Assembly: GCA_945280365.1 (NCBI GenBank) | Contig: CALYQD010000013.1 | Location: 1-64,000 of the forward strand | Length of the DNA stretch: 64,000 nt | From: an uncultured Apibacter sp. | GTDB taxonomy: Bacteria; Bacteroidota; Bacteroidia; Flavobacteriales; Weeksellaceae | Direction: 5' to 3' | Part shown: piece after piece, positions 55,136 to 64,000 of the stretch | Position numbering within the stretch: the stretch's first letter is position 1 | Layout: each line of letters opens with the position of its first letter | Translations under genes and position numbers: made by a program | The notes under the pieces: model-generated | The model's input: the letters and a program-made list of their open reading frames with translations, nothing else | Database searches by the model: none | Told to the model about the DNA's origin: nothing

Positions 55136-55687
55136 TTATAATTCGTCGTCATCTATAAGTTCTTCATCTTCATAGGAATCATCATCTTCATAGGAATCAT
55201 CATCGTCATCAAATTTAATATTCATATCAACGTCTTCTACCTCACTGAAATCATCAATATTGGATGGAGAAATAAACTTTTTATCAGGAGCTTTTAACGG
55301 CATTTTTCCAAAGCGATATACAGTTAAAGGATATACGCCGATAGCTTTTCTATCAATAACTTCTAATAGTTCCACATAAAAAGACCACATTTTCATAAAG
55401 TCGTAGACGAACAGCATTTTATCTCCAACTTTAGTGAAAGCTTCATTGATATAAATATCAGACATGGTTTCTCCTTCCCCATCTTCATCCATATCTTCTA
55501 AAGGAATTTCCTTTCCTTGTGTCCAATTATCATCGGACTTATAAAATGAAGCTAATTCATCACCTTGTAAACTAAAAGCACTTTTGATACCTTCATATAA
55601 ATTCCACAAAGTTTGCAAATCCTTAATCTCAATATCTCGAAAAACGTCCCCTTCAGTTTCAAGAATTACTCTAATCTTATAAATCAT
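55136..55687 (-). CDS. plasmid pRiA4b ORF-3-like family protein
   Basis: A 183-aa protein of the pRiA4b ORF-3-like family, whose members share the YKIRVILETEGDVFRDIEI start and the TLWNLYEGIKSAFSL segment. Function is unknown despite the family being common on chromosomes and mobile elements. Its C terminus from about residue 155 is almost entirely Asp and Glu, with a tandem DDDSYED repeat. It is the last gene of the tsaC-cca set, 5 bases after cca, and it ends just before a shared terminator. Confidence 0.8.
   Translation of the reverse strand: MIYKIRVILETEGDVFRDIEIKDLQTLWNLYEGIKSAFSLQGDELASFYKSDDNWTQGKEIPLEDMDEDGEGETMSDIYINEAFTKVGDKMLFVYDFMKMWSFYVELLEVIDRKAIGVYPLTVYRFGKMPLKAPDKKFISPSNIDDFSEVEDVDMNIKFDDDDDSYEDDDSYEDEELIDDDEL
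55165..55200 (-). repeat. 18-bp perfect tandem duplication in the acidic tail
   Basis: Two identical 18-base units CATCTTCATAGGAATCAT (plus strand) encode the repeated acidic DSYEDD-type motif at the C terminus of the pRiA4b-like protein. Each is six codons, so copy changes would stay in frame. Confidence 0.85.
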
Positions 55688-55692
55688 ATAGT

Positions 55693-57111
55693 CTAGCTTT
55701 TTCGTTTTAAATTTAATTTTTTTCCTAATTGTAACATATAGTTATATGAGTTTTTATAATCATTTTTTATAGTACCCTCTAATATTCCTTCTTTGATTGC
55801 TTCTTTAATGTTTCCTATTTGCTTTCCTTCAATTATTTCGAAAGCTTCCATAATGTCATGTCCGGTGATTGGGGGCTGAAAATTTCTAATTTTATCTTTT
55901 TCTTCAACTTCTTTAATTTTTTCTTCTACATAATCAAAATTCTGTTTAAAACGCGTTTGTTTTTTTAAATTTTTAGTAGTTATATCGGCTTTACAAAGTA
56001 AAAATAAATCTTCTAAATCATCGCCCATATCAAATAATAATCTTCTTAGTGCACTGTCTGATGCTTCATCAGTGATAAGTGATATAGGTCGTGAGCTATT
56101 CTGAACTAATTTTTGAACGTATTTTAAAGGGTCACCAAGTGGTAATTTAAGCCTTTTAAAAATAGACAGTACCATTTTACTTCCGACAAATTCATGAGAG
56201 TGAAAAGTCCAACCTATTTTTTTATCGAATTTTTTTGTACGTGCTTTTCCAATATCATGTAATAAAGCTGCCCATCTAAGCCATAGATTAGTTGTATTTT
56301 TACTTATATTATCAACCACCTCTAATGTATGGTAAAAATTATCTTTATGTTTTTGACCTTCTACTTCTTCAATACCTTGCAAGTCTGTTAATTCGGGTAA
56401 AAAACGTTGTAGAAGTTGTACTTCATATAATAATTTTAGACCGATGCTTGGCTGTGCAGCCATCATAATTTTATTGAATTCGTCGGTAATTCTTTCTTTA
56501 GATAATATATCAAAACGTTCTGCATTTTGTTTGATAGCATGAAAAGATGACGATTCTATGCTAAAATTTAATTGAGTAGCGAAGCGAATAGCTCTTATCA
56601 TCCTTAATGGATCGTCAGAATAAGTAATTCTTGGTTCTAAAGGGGTACGTATAATTTTCCTTTTTAAATCATTCAGGCCATCGAAAGGGTCAATTAGTTC
56701 ACCAAAATTATTTTCGTTTAAGCTGATAGCTAATGTATTGATGGTAAAATCTCTTCTGTTTTGATCATCTTCAATTGTACCTCTTTCAACTGAAGGTTTA
56801 CGACTATCGTAGGTATAGCTTTCTTTTCTTGCTCCGACAAATTCCACATCATAATCTTTAATATGTATCATAGCTGTTCCAAATCGTTTGAAAATGGATA
56901 CTTTAGGCTTAGACTTTAATTCATCCGCAATAGCTAAGGCTAATTCAATGCCACTACCTTCCGTAACGATATCAATATCTTTAATTTTCGGTCTTTCAAG
57001 AAGAAGATCACGAACAAATCCTCCTATGACAAAAGTTTGTTGATTCTTTTTAGAAACAACATTTGATATCAATTTAAAAATAGGATTTTGTATTGCGTGA
57101 GTTAAATTCAT
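55693..57111 (-). CDS. cca: CCA tRNA nucleotidyltransferase with HD domain
   Basis: Adds or repairs the 3' CCA of tRNAs, needed because tRNA-His here lacks an encoded CCA. The nucleotidyltransferase head has FVIGGFVRDLLLERP and the DIDIVTEG catalytic Asp pair, followed by ERGTIEDDQNRRDFTINTLA. The middle and C-terminal part contains an HD domain (LLHDIGKARTKK, near residue 288). At 472 aa it matches the flavobacterial form. It lies 7 bases behind tsaC. Confidence 0.94.
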   Translation of the reverse strand: MNLTHAIQNPIFKLISNVVSKKNQQTFVIGGFVRDLLLERPKIKDIDIVTEGSGIELALAIADELKSKPKVSIFKRFGTAMIHIKDYDVEFVGARKESYTYDSRKPSVERGTIEDDQNRRDFTINTLAISLNENNFGELIDPFDGLNDLKRKIIRTPLEPRITYSDDPLRMIRAIRFATQLNFSIESSSFHAIKQNAERFDILSKERITDEFNKIMMAAQPSIGLKLLYEVQLLQRFLPELTDLQGIEEVEGQKHKDNFYHTLEVVDNISKNTTNLWLRWAALLHDIGKARTKKFDKKIGWTFHSHEFVGSKMVLSIFKRLKLPLGDPLKYVQKLVQNSSRPISLITDEASDSALRRLLFDMGDDLEDLFLLCKADITTKNLKKQTRFKQNFDYVEEKIKEVEEKDKIRNFQPPITGHDIMEAFEIIEGKQIGNIKEAIKEGILEGTIKNDYKNSYNYMLQLGKKLNLKRKS

Positions 57112-57118
57112 CTAATTA

Positions 57119-57682
57119 CTATTCTCTAATTACTTTAATTCGCCCATCTTCAGATAGTTGTATTATCGAAGATGATGCGTATTTCTTAATTTCTTCGTGG
57201 CGCAAATTTATTATATAATCTACACCTTCCAAAATTTTGGAGGAAATTGATGAAAAATTTTCAGGAGAAGATTCACCACTTATGTTTGCAGAAGTGGAAA
57301 CTATTGGTTTATTGAGTTTTGAAATTAATTTTTTACAAAACGGATCGTGTGTTAAACGAATTCCTATTGTATTTTTATCTGAAATAAGTGTTTTAGGTAA
57401 ATTTTGAGGATTATCATATATTATGGTTAAAGGTTTGTTTGACAAATCAATTAAATCCCAAGCCAATGATGGAACATTAACATATTCTTGCAATCGTCTT
57501 TCGGACTCCACAAGTATAATTAAATTTTTAGTTTTATCTCTTTGTTTTATTTTGAAAACTTTTTCAATAGCATCTACATTGGTAGCATCGCATCCGATTC
57601 CCCATATAGTATCGGTGGGATAAAGAATTATTCCGCCTTTTTTTAAAATTTCAACTGCTTTTTCAATTTCTATTTTTTCCAT
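57119..57682 (-). CDS. tsaC: L-threonylcarbamoyladenylate synthase (Sua5/YrdC family)
   Basis: Makes threonylcarbamoyl-AMP for the t6A37 modification of ANN-reading tRNAs. The YrdC fold is shown by GGIILYPTDTIWGIGCDATN near residue 15, the KIKQRDKTKNLIIL substrate segment and SANISGESSPENF. At 187 aa it is the short form without the Sua5 C-terminal domain. It heads the tsaC-cca-pRiA4b-like set, so two tRNA-maturation enzymes are cotranscribed. Confidence 0.93.
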   Translation of the reverse strand: MEKIEIEKAVEILKKGGIILYPTDTIWGIGCDATNVDAIEKVFKIKQRDKTKNLIILVESERRLQEYVNVPSLAWDLIDLSNKPLTIIYDNPQNLPKTLISDKNTIGIRLTHDPFCKKLISKLNKPIVSTSANISGESSPENFSSISSKILEGVDYIINLRHEEIKKYASSSIIQLSEDGRIKVIRE

Positions 57683-57696
57683 AATTGTTTAAAATA

Positions 57697-57704
57697 CAAA
57701 TATA
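57697..57704 (-). promoter_or_regulatory. -7 element for tsaC-cca
   Basis: The minus strand reads TATATTTG, 14 bases upstream of the tsaC start codon. Confidence 0.6.
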
Positions 57705-57820
57705 AAACGGCATTGTTATATAAAATTAATTTTTATATTTTTTATTTATAATTATTTTTCTAAAATTTATATATATTCCTCAATGTAATTATTTTAATTA
57801 GTAAAAAAATATATAAATAA

Positions 57821-57851
57821 TTGCTAGTCATCAAAGAGACTGTTATATTTG
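57821..57851 (+). promoter_or_regulatory. promoter of secDF
   Basis: A -33 TTG (57821-57823) and a -7 TATATTTG (57844-57851) are 20 bases apart, a close match to the Bacteroidota promoter, 42 bases ahead of the start codon. Confidence 0.7.
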
Positions 57852-57893
57852 CAAATTAAATGAAAAATACATTATTATAATTAAAACTTACCA

Positions 57894-60764
57894 ATGAAAG
57901 GAAAAGGACTTGTTAAATTTTTTGCGATTGTTCTTGGATTAATATGTTTAGCGGAATTATTTCCTACATTATATGTTAATCGTATAGAATCAAAAGCAAA
58001 TAGTTTATCTAACGGAACGGAGGCGAGTAGAAGAGCTGAGTTGGAAAAATTAGCTAAAGACACTTTGAATCTCGGAATTGTCAAGATGAATTATTATGAT
58101 GCTAAGAAAAATGAAATGCAGTTAGGGTTAGATCTTAAAGGAGGTCTCAATCTATTGCTTGAAATTTCCGAAAAAGATTTGCTTTTAGATTTAGCTGATA
58201 ATTCTGAAAATCCTGTATTTAGAAAAGCGCTAGAGATTGCTACTTCTGAAGAAGTTAAATCTAGGAATACTTATACCTCAAATTTTTTCAAAGCATTTCA
58301 AGTAGCTAAAATCGAATTGAATCAGTCAAATTTACAATTATCTTCTCCTGAAGTTTTTGGTACAAGAGATTTAGCAAATCAAATTCAACATAATACTACT
58401 GATGAAGATGTTGAAAAATATATTTCTGGAGTTATAGAGTCTAAAGTAACTAAAGCTATAGATGTTATTAGAGCTCGTATAAAGAAATTAAATATTGACG
58501 AACCCAATATAGCACGTGTTCCAGGGACAGGAAGAATTTTAGTTGAGCTTCCGGGAGTGACTGATGCAGATCGAGTTAAAAAATTGCTGCAAACTTCTGC
58601 AAGATTAGAATTTTGGGAAGTTTATGACCAACCTACAGCTTGGGCCTATATAATGGACGTGAATCAAAAAATTGCAGAAAATAAATTAACAAGTTTATTA
58701 AAACTGTCAAATAGATCAAATGCTTTAGCCGTTGCAAAATTATCGGACACTGCTGCTATTAATAAGATTATATATTCAGATAAAGCTAAAAAATTATTAC
58801 CGGTAGGTCTTCGGTACATAAAACTACTTTGGGCATCTAAACCAGATTCTAAATCAAATAATGAACTTGAATTATATGCTATTAGAGGAACCAAAAATAA
58901 TAAAGCACCTTTAGTGGGAGCGGTAACTGAGGCAAGTTTAACTTTTGATCAGTTTAATAGGATACAAATTGGTATGCAAATGGGGCCGGAAAGTGCTTTG
59001 GTTTGGAAAGGTATGACTGAGAAAAATATAGGTAAACCTATTGCTGTAGTTTTAGATGATGTAGTATATACTGCACCTAATGTTAATTCGATTATTCCTA
59101 ATGGTCAATCCGTAATTAGTGGTAATTTTACAGAAAGAGAAGCTAATGACTTGGTTGACGTTTTAAAATCGGGAAATCTCCCTGCTAAAGCTAAAATCAT
59201 TCAATCGGAAGTTGTAGGTCCGACTTTAGGACAGCAATCTATAAATAATGGTTTACTATCTATAGTTGTTTCTTATGTATTTATACTAGCTTGGATGATA
59301 TTCTATTATGGAAAAGCTGGTTTATATGCTAATATAGCTTTAATATTAAATTTATTCTATTTAATAGGAATTATGGCTTCAACGGGAGCTGTTTTAACTC
59401 TTCCGGGAATAGCAGGTATGGTACTTTCCATGGCGATGGCAGTAGATGCTAACATTATTATATTTGAAAGGGTTAAAGAAGAATTAAGAAGAGGCAGACC
59501 TTTAAAGCAGGCCTTCATGGAAGGGCAAAAACATGCGCTAGCAGCGATTATAGATGGAAACTTAACAACTTTAATTGTTGGAATTGTTTTATTATTTAGT
59601 ACCGGACCAATAAAAGGATTTGCAGTTACTTTAGTTATAGGAATTTTCTGTACATTGTTTACAGCAATTTTCATTACTAGTATGTTTATTTACGGCTCAA
59701 TGGAAAAAGGTAAAAACTTTTCTCTTGCAACTAGTATAACTAAAAATTGGTTTACTAATGTCCATTTTAAATGGATGGAAAAAAGAAAATATGCATATAT
59801 TTTCTCATTAATTATAATGGTTGTTGCACTTGTATCAATGTTTACTAAAGGCTTTGATAAAGGTGTCGATTATACGGGAGGAAGAACCTATGTTATTAAA
59901 TTGGAAAAAAATATATATCCTGAGGAGGTTACTGCTTCTTTAGAGAAATTATTTACTAACGAAGGTGAGTCATCCAATATAAATGCTAAAAAGTATGGGG
60001 AAGGTAACCAAGTAAGGATCACAACCAAATATGGTATGGATAGTAATGATCCAAATATTGATGTTGTGATACGTGAAAAGCTATATTCAGGATTAAAAAA
60101 ATATCTACCTACCAATTATTCTAAAGATAATTTTGTTAAAGGTTCGCCTTATGGTATTCAATCCAGTTCAGAGGTTGGTCCTACTGTAGCAAGCGGTATT
60201 GTTAGAAACGGTGTTATTGCCGTATCCATTGCATTAGCAGGTATTTTCCTATATATCTTGGTAAGATTTAGAAATTGGCAAATGTCTACAGGAGCTGTTG
60301 CTGCCTTATTACACGATTCAATTGTGGTCATGGGGGCATTTTCTGTATTGAGCTGGTTGAAGATTATTCCTTTTTCAGTTGAAATCGATCAATCTTTTAT
60401 TGCTGCGATTCTGACAATTATTGGATATTCTATTAATGATACTGTAATTGTATTTGATAGAATTAGAGAAAATAAGAAAAATAATGCTCATCATCTTATG
60501 ACATTGGAAGAATTGTATAATGATGCCATTAATCATACCTTAGGAAGAACTATTAATACTGGAGTATCCACTATTATGGTAACAGTAATTATTTTCTTCT
60601 TTGGAGGTGAGACTTTACAAGGGTTTATGTTCGCTTTATTTTTAGGTTTTACTTTTGGTATGTATTCTTCAATTTACATTGCATCTTCTTTATCTTACGA
60701 TTTAACTAGATACAAATATGATAAAGAAGCATCTAATCCTAAATTATCTTCATCTGTAAAATAA
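57894..60764 (+). CDS. secDF: protein translocase subunit SecDF (fused)
   Basis: The proton-driven accessory unit of the Sec translocon, with SecD and SecF joined in one chain. The SecD part has LGLDLKGGLNLLLEIS near residue 77, the large periplasmic P1 domain, and the GPTLGQQSINNG and AMAVDANIIIFERVKEELR segments. The SecF part starts about residue 630 with FDKGVDYTGGRTY and contains SEVGPTVASG and GYSINDTVIVFDRIRE. Twelve membrane helices are expected. The length of 956 aa is typical of the fused Bacteroidota form. It ends at a strong terminator. Confidence 0.97.
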   Translation: MKGKGLVKFFAIVLGLICLAELFPTLYVNRIESKANSLSNGTEASRRAELEKLAKDTLNLGIVKMNYYDAKKNEMQLGLDLKGGLNLLLEISEKDLLLDLADNSENPVFRKALEIATSEEVKSRNTYTSNFFKAFQVAKIELNQSNLQLSSPEVFGTRDLANQIQHNTTDEDVEKYISGVIESKVTKAIDVIRARIKKLNIDEPNIARVPGTGRILVELPGVTDADRVKKLLQTSARLEFWEVYDQPTAWAYIMDVNQKIAENKLTSLLKLSNRSNALAVAKLSDTAAINKIIYSDKAKKLLPVGLRYIKLLWASKPDSKSNNELELYAIRGTKNNKAPLVGAVTEASLTFDQFNRIQIGMQMGPESALVWKGMTEKNIGKPIAVVLDDVVYTAPNVNSIIPNGQSVISGNFTEREANDLVDVLKSGNLPAKAKIIQSEVVGPTLGQQSINNGLLSIVVSYVFILAWMIFYYGKAGLYANIALILNLFYLIGIMASTGAVLTLPGIAGMVLSMAMAVDANIIIFERVKEELRRGRPLKQAFMEGQKHALAAIIDGNLTTLIVGIVLLFSTGPIKGFAVTLVIGIFCTLFTAIFITSMFIYGSMEKGKNFSLATSITKNWFTNVHFKWMEKRKYAYIFSLIIMVVALVSMFTKGFDKGVDYTGGRTYVIKLEKNIYPEEVTASLEKLFTNEGESSNINAKKYGEGNQVRITTKYGMDSNDPNIDVVIREKLYSGLKKYLPTNYSKDNFVKGSPYGIQSSSEVGPTVASGIVRNGVIAVSIALAGIFLYILVRFRNWQMSTGAVAALLHDSIVVMGAFSVLSWLKIIPFSVEIDQSFIAAILTIIGYSINDTVIVFDRIRENKKNNAHHLMTLEELYNDAINHTLGRTINTGVSTIMVTVIIFFFGGETLQGFMFALFLGFTFGMYSSIYIASSLSYDLTRYKYDKEASNPKLSSSVK

Positions 60765-60784
60765 ATAACTAAAAAAATATAGTT

Positions 60785-60815
60785 AAAAAGGATCTTGTTA
60801 TTCAAGATCCTTTTT
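60785..60815 (+). terminator. terminator of secDF
   Basis: A 13-bp stem AAAAAGGATCTTG/CAAGATCCTTTTT with a 5-base loop lies 20 bases after the stop. Confidence 0.9.
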
Positions 60816-60983
60816 AATTTATATAAATTATTACTTATGAATAAATAAAAGGTGATTTATAAATGATATTATTAAATATTTGATAATTTATAAAAGAATG
60901 GTTTGATAATAATTAAATATTTATTAAATAAGAAAAATACATTTGATAAAGTTGTAAATTTGTAAAAATTAAATCTATATACA

Positions 60984-61277
60984 GTGAGTTTTGGAGAAAT
61001 TATAGTTATATTATTGGTTGTAGTATTATTATTTGGTCCGGATAAAATCCCTGAAATAGCTAGAGGCTTAGGCCAAGGAGTACGTGCTATGAAGGATGCT
61101 ACCGATAATATAAAAAGAGAAGTTATGTCTCAGATAGATGATAATGGGGCTGTCAAACAAATTGAAGACGAGATAAGTGAGGCTAAAAAAAATATGGATA
61201 AAACATCGAACGAAGTTACTAATAATTTGAATGATCTTTTGGATGATACTATCGATGGTCCTATTAAAAGAAAATGA
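60984..61277 (+). CDS. tatA: Sec-independent protein translocase TatA/TatE family protein
   Basis: A twin-arginine translocation component. It starts at GTG with SFGEIIVILLVVVLLFGPDKIPEIARGLGQG, the classical single helix, FGP hinge and amphipathic helix of TatA. A long, charged, partly coiled tail of about 60 residues follows, longer than in minimal TatA proteins and somewhat TatB-like. tatC is not adjacent. It overlaps the PAP2 gene by four bases (ATGA), so the two are translationally coupled. Confidence 0.92.
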   Translation: MSFGEIIVILLVVVLLFGPDKIPEIARGLGQGVRAMKDATDNIKREVMSQIDDNGAVKQIEDEISEAKKNMDKTSNEVTNNLNDLLDDTIDGPIKRK

Positions 61278-61828
61278 TGGATAATTTAATAGAATGGGAC
61301 GTAAAATTATTTTTATATTTAAATAATTTAGGAACCCCTAAGTTTGATTCTTTTTGGTTACTTATTACTAATGAATACTATTGGATTCCAACTTATGTTT
61401 TTATTTTTTTAGTGATATGGGAGAAATATGGTTGGAAAAAAGTCTTTATAATCGGAGCAAGCATTGGAATTATGATATTACTAAGCGATACGACATCTTC
61501 TATATTTAAAAATTGGATACAGCGTCCTAGACCTTGTAGAAATCCTGAATTGGATGGATTGTTTAGATTGGTTATCGAAAAATGCAGAGGATCCTATTGC
61601 TATTTTTCTGCTCATGCTGCTAATTCGTTTGCTTTAGCTACTTACTTATCCATTCTTTTTTATAGAAACCATAAATATGCACCAATTTTATTATTTTCCT
61701 GGGCTTTATTAGTTTCATATAGTAGAATATATGTAGGAGTTCATTTTCCTCTAGATATTCTTACAGGTACATTTATAGGGATTTTAACAGGGTGGATATT
61801 TGGAAAAACATTAAAGTATATACTATAA
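61274..61828 (+). CDS. PAP2-family membrane phosphatase
   Basis: An integral-membrane lipid phosphatase of the PAP2/BacA-unrelated undecaprenyl pyrophosphatase type. The three catalytic motifs are visible: KNWIQRPRPC (K-x6-RP), FSAHAANSFA (a variant of PSGH with Ala for Gly) and SRIYVGVHFPLDI (SR-x5-H-x3-D). Five to six transmembrane helices are expected in 184 aa. It overlaps tatA by four bases. Its substrate may be undecaprenyl pyrophosphate or phosphatidic acid. Its stop codon abuts the stop codon of the convergent transporter gene. Confidence 0.9.
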   Translation: MMDNLIEWDVKLFLYLNNLGTPKFDSFWLLITNEYYWIPTYVFIFLVIWEKYGWKKVFIIGASIGIMILLSDTTSSIFKNWIQRPRPCRNPELDGLFRLVIEKCRGSYCYFSAHAANSFALATYLSILFYRNHKYAPILLFSWALLVSYSRIYVGVHFPLDILTGTFIGILTGWIFGKTLKYIL

Positions 61829-63064
61829 TTATTTGGATGATTTTTTAGGATTAAAAACAAAAGGAAAAATAATAAATATAATTAAAGAATAAGTAGCAAA
61901 GGTAAACCAAACATATGGCCAATTTGTTATACCATTTACAGTAAAATGTTCAACTACCCATCCACTTCCATAACTTCCTAAAATTGCACCTAATCCATTA
62001 GTCATAATCATAAATAAACCTTGAGCACTGGAACGAATGCTTTTATCTGTTTCGTTGTCTACAAATAATGATCCGGATATATTGAAAAAATCGAAAGCCA
62101 TTCCATATACAATCATTGAGATAATTAAAAGATAAATTTTATTTTCAGGATTTCCTAAACCGAATAAACCGAATCGTAAAAACCAGGCAAACATACTAAT
62201 CATAATCACTTTTTTAATTCCAAATTTTTGTAAAAAGAAAGGAATTAATAAAATACATAAGGTTTCAGATATTTGTGATATGGATAATAAAAGATTAGGA
62301 TGCTTAACGACGAATGAATTTGGATAAGTAGATTTAAAACTATCTAGAAATGGTCCACCGAAAGCATTGGTTATTTGTAAAGAGCAACCCAATAGCATGG
62401 AGAAAAAGAAAAATATAGCCATTTTTTTATTTTTTAATAAAACAAAGGCATCTAAACCTAAAGCATGTACCAATCCTTTATTGTTATTATTTCTGGTTGG
62501 AGGGGTATTCGGCATAGTGAAAGAATATAGAGCCATAATAATTCCCGCCCCCGCGCTGATAAAAAGCTGCACTGAATTTCTTGCAAAACCTAAGAAATCT
62601 ACCGTCCACATTGCAGCAATAAAGCCTACGGTACCCCATACTCGTATGGGAGGAAAATCTTTTACTGAATTTAATCCATTTTTTTCAAGAGCATTATAAG
62701 AAACTGAATTAGTCAATGAAATTGTTGGCATATAAAAACAGGTATGCAAAAACAGATAAAGATAGAATATATGATATTCTTTAACTTGTGATGCCATAAA
62801 GATAAATATGGCTGCTAAAATGTGACTTATTCCTAATACCTTTTCAGCATTTAACCAACGATCAGCAACTATACCAAGTAAACCGGGCATAAAAAGTGAA
62901 GTAAATCCCATAGTTGCAAATAAACTGCCAATTTGAATTCCAGTAAATCCTAATCCACCTTCATTAACAGGCAATCCTGCATATCCTCCTAAGGAAATCA
63001 ACCAAGCACCCCATATATAATATTGTAGGAAAACTAGAATAATTAGCCGTAATTTTATATTCAT
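61829..63064 (-). CDS. MFS transporter, NupG/XapB nucleoside:H+ symporter family
   Basis: A twelve-helix major-facilitator protein of the nucleoside:H+ symporter family. It begins MNIKLRLIILVFLQYYIWGAW, a start strongly characteristic of NupG-like proteins, followed by FMPGLLGIVADRW (the loop between helices 2 and 3) and PTISLTNSVSYNAL. The 411-aa length is right. It probably imports nucleosides, although sugars cannot be excluded. No terminator separates it from the convergent PAP2 gene; the two stop codons are adjacent. Confidence 0.88.
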   Translation of the reverse strand: MNIKLRLIILVFLQYYIWGAWLISLGGYAGLPVNEGGLGFTGIQIGSLFATMGFTSLFMPGLLGIVADRWLNAEKVLGISHILAAIFIFMASQVKEYHIFYLYLFLHTCFYMPTISLTNSVSYNALEKNGLNSVKDFPPIRVWGTVGFIAAMWTVDFLGFARNSVQLFISAGAGIIMALYSFTMPNTPPTRNNNNKGLVHALGLDAFVLLKNKKMAIFFFFSMLLGCSLQITNAFGGPFLDSFKSTYPNSFVVKHPNLLLSISQISETLCILLIPFFLQKFGIKKVIMISMFAWFLRFGLFGLGNPENKIYLLIISMIVYGMAFDFFNISGSLFVDNETDKSIRSSAQGLFMIMTNGLGAILGSYGSGWVVEHFTVNGITNWPYVWFTFATYSLIIFIIFPFVFNPKKSSK

Positions 63065-64000
63065 GTCTTTAAGTATTTTGATCAGTAGCTAAGATAGTAA
63101 TTATTTTTTGTGAAAAAGAAAACAAAATTGACGATATTTAAATCTTTCTTTAAGGCTTAATTTTAATTTCGAATTATTTTTAATGATACATTTGACAATA
63201 TTAAAATTATTCCTATAATAATTATTTATAAATTATATGTAATAATTGCGAATTTCTTTTTTTTATATATTTTTTCCGAACATTTATTCAATACAATTAT
63301 TAGACTAAAAGAGAGTATATAAATAATTTTTTTAATGATTCCATTTTTAACACTTATTTAAAATATACTAAGTATTACTAATTATGTCATTAAATATTTT
63401 TATTAGTAATGATTTCTTTACTATCTAAACTGTATATTTTCAACTATTTTTAAAGAATTATTTTCTGTATTGTTGATGAAATATGGTTCGTTTCATATTT
63501 TAGATTTACTAATTAGATAACTTCTCTAACTCCAACTAAATTACCATTAACCATACTGGAAAATATTTATCAAGATAGTCCTACTTGAAACAATCATTTA
63601 CTATTTAAAATAATTGATTTTCTATCTACAATTCTTTCAAATAATCATAATTAGCTTCATATATTGGATAATATAAGTTGTGATAAAATATCCTTTTTAT
63701 TTTATTTATATAATTTTGGATAAAAAATACTGATTTACACAATCAATAAATACATGTAATCGATATTGTTCATATCTTGATTTATTATAATAGAAATTGG
63801 TTAGTTTGAAAAAATTAAGATGTTATTCTATATACTTTTGTGATAATTGAAAATATTTATGAGCTTTTAATAAATATAAAATGCTTTTTTTATTTTAAAA
63901 TTAAAATAAATTAAATGATTTATATTTTTTGAGATACCTGCAAAATCAAATTTATTTAACGACAGAAGTAAAAAATATTTTTCAAAAAAGTGGCATTATT
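63065..64000. other. A+T-rich, gene-poor end of the window with a possible eroded minus-strand gene
   Basis: Stops are dense in all frames. On the minus strand between about 63810 and 63500, fragments such as YNKSRYEQYRLHVFIDCVNQ, IFYHNLYYPIYEANYDYLKEL and DYLDKYFPVWLMV can be read in order with stops and one frameshift between them. This has a protein-like composition but no recognisable family. The upstream limit may lie outside the window. It may be a third decay island. Confidence 0.35.

Noticed and set aside
55150..55210. CRISPR-like or regulatory repeat
   Set aside because: The repeat is coding, has only two adjacent units and no spacers.

Overview
The window reads as chromosomal DNA of a low-G+C member of the Bacteroidota, most likely order Flavobacteriales (Weeksellaceae-like; an insect-associated genus such as Apibacter would fit, but I cannot prove a genus). 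The reasons are: Bacteroidota-type promoters (TAnnTTTG -7 element) in front of many genes, a fused SecDF, a bacillithiol deacetylase BshB1, DUF4270 next to a one-domain glycogen-synthase-like protein, a Bacteroidota-type TssD, type B L31, and an ATP synthase operon without atpD/atpC. Base composition looks close to 30% G+C by eye.

Layout. 1-8.1 kb: minus-strand genes (small hypothetical, tRNA-His, bshB1, exported peptide, rpmE2, icd, an acyl-CoA synthetase, feoB-feoA). 8.2-12.6 kb: plus-strand FadL-type porin and SGNH lipoprotein, then prs and rplY. 12.7-14.7 kb: minus-strand flippase-like membrane protein and panC. 14.8-20.7 kb: plus-strand glycogen-synthase-like protein, DUF4270 lipoprotein, glmS, gpmI. 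20.9-22.4 kb: orphan T6SS tube protein, RNase P RNA (minus), truB. 22.5-24.2 kb: a gene-decay island with an eroded AraC-type regulator and an eroded two-domain carboxymuconolactone-decarboxylase gene. 24.2-35.7 kb: a DeoR regulator and a divergent pentose/polyol operon (MIP channel, short transaldolase, AraM-type glycerol-1-phosphate dehydrogenase, HAD phosphatase, AraD, two tandem ribulokinases, transketolase). 35.7-37.7 kb: a second decay island with lipoprotein remnants. 37.7-40.7 kb: PafA-type phosphatase and a porin. 40.7-43.8 kb: minus-strand folE-cysS-lipoprotein-TlpA. 44-45.4 kb: a tiny Cys-rich membrane protein, a YkvA-like protein, miaA. 45.6-52.1 kb: minus-strand YqhD-type alcohol dehydrogenase and the atp operon. 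52.3-55 kb: DUF177-rpmF and accB-accC. 55.1-57.7 kb: minus-strand tsaC-cca-pRiA4b ORF3-like. 57.9-61.8 kb: secDF, tatA, PAP2. 61.8-63.1 kb: NupG-like transporter. 63.1-64 kb: eroded A+T-rich DNA.

Most genes are housekeeping and intact. The most distinctive locus is the pentose/polyol operon. It has everything needed to carry L-ribulose (or, by inference, a pentitol) through L-ribulose-5-phosphate to xylulose-5-phosphate and the non-oxidative pentose phosphate pathway. It lacks arabinose isomerase and any active transporter, relies on a glyceroporin-like channel, duplicates the kinase with a change at a likely substrate-contact residue, and contains a glycerol-1-phosphate dehydrogenase plus phosphatase pair that could drain reducing power as glycerol. 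The two nearby decay islands show ongoing gene loss around this preserved operon.
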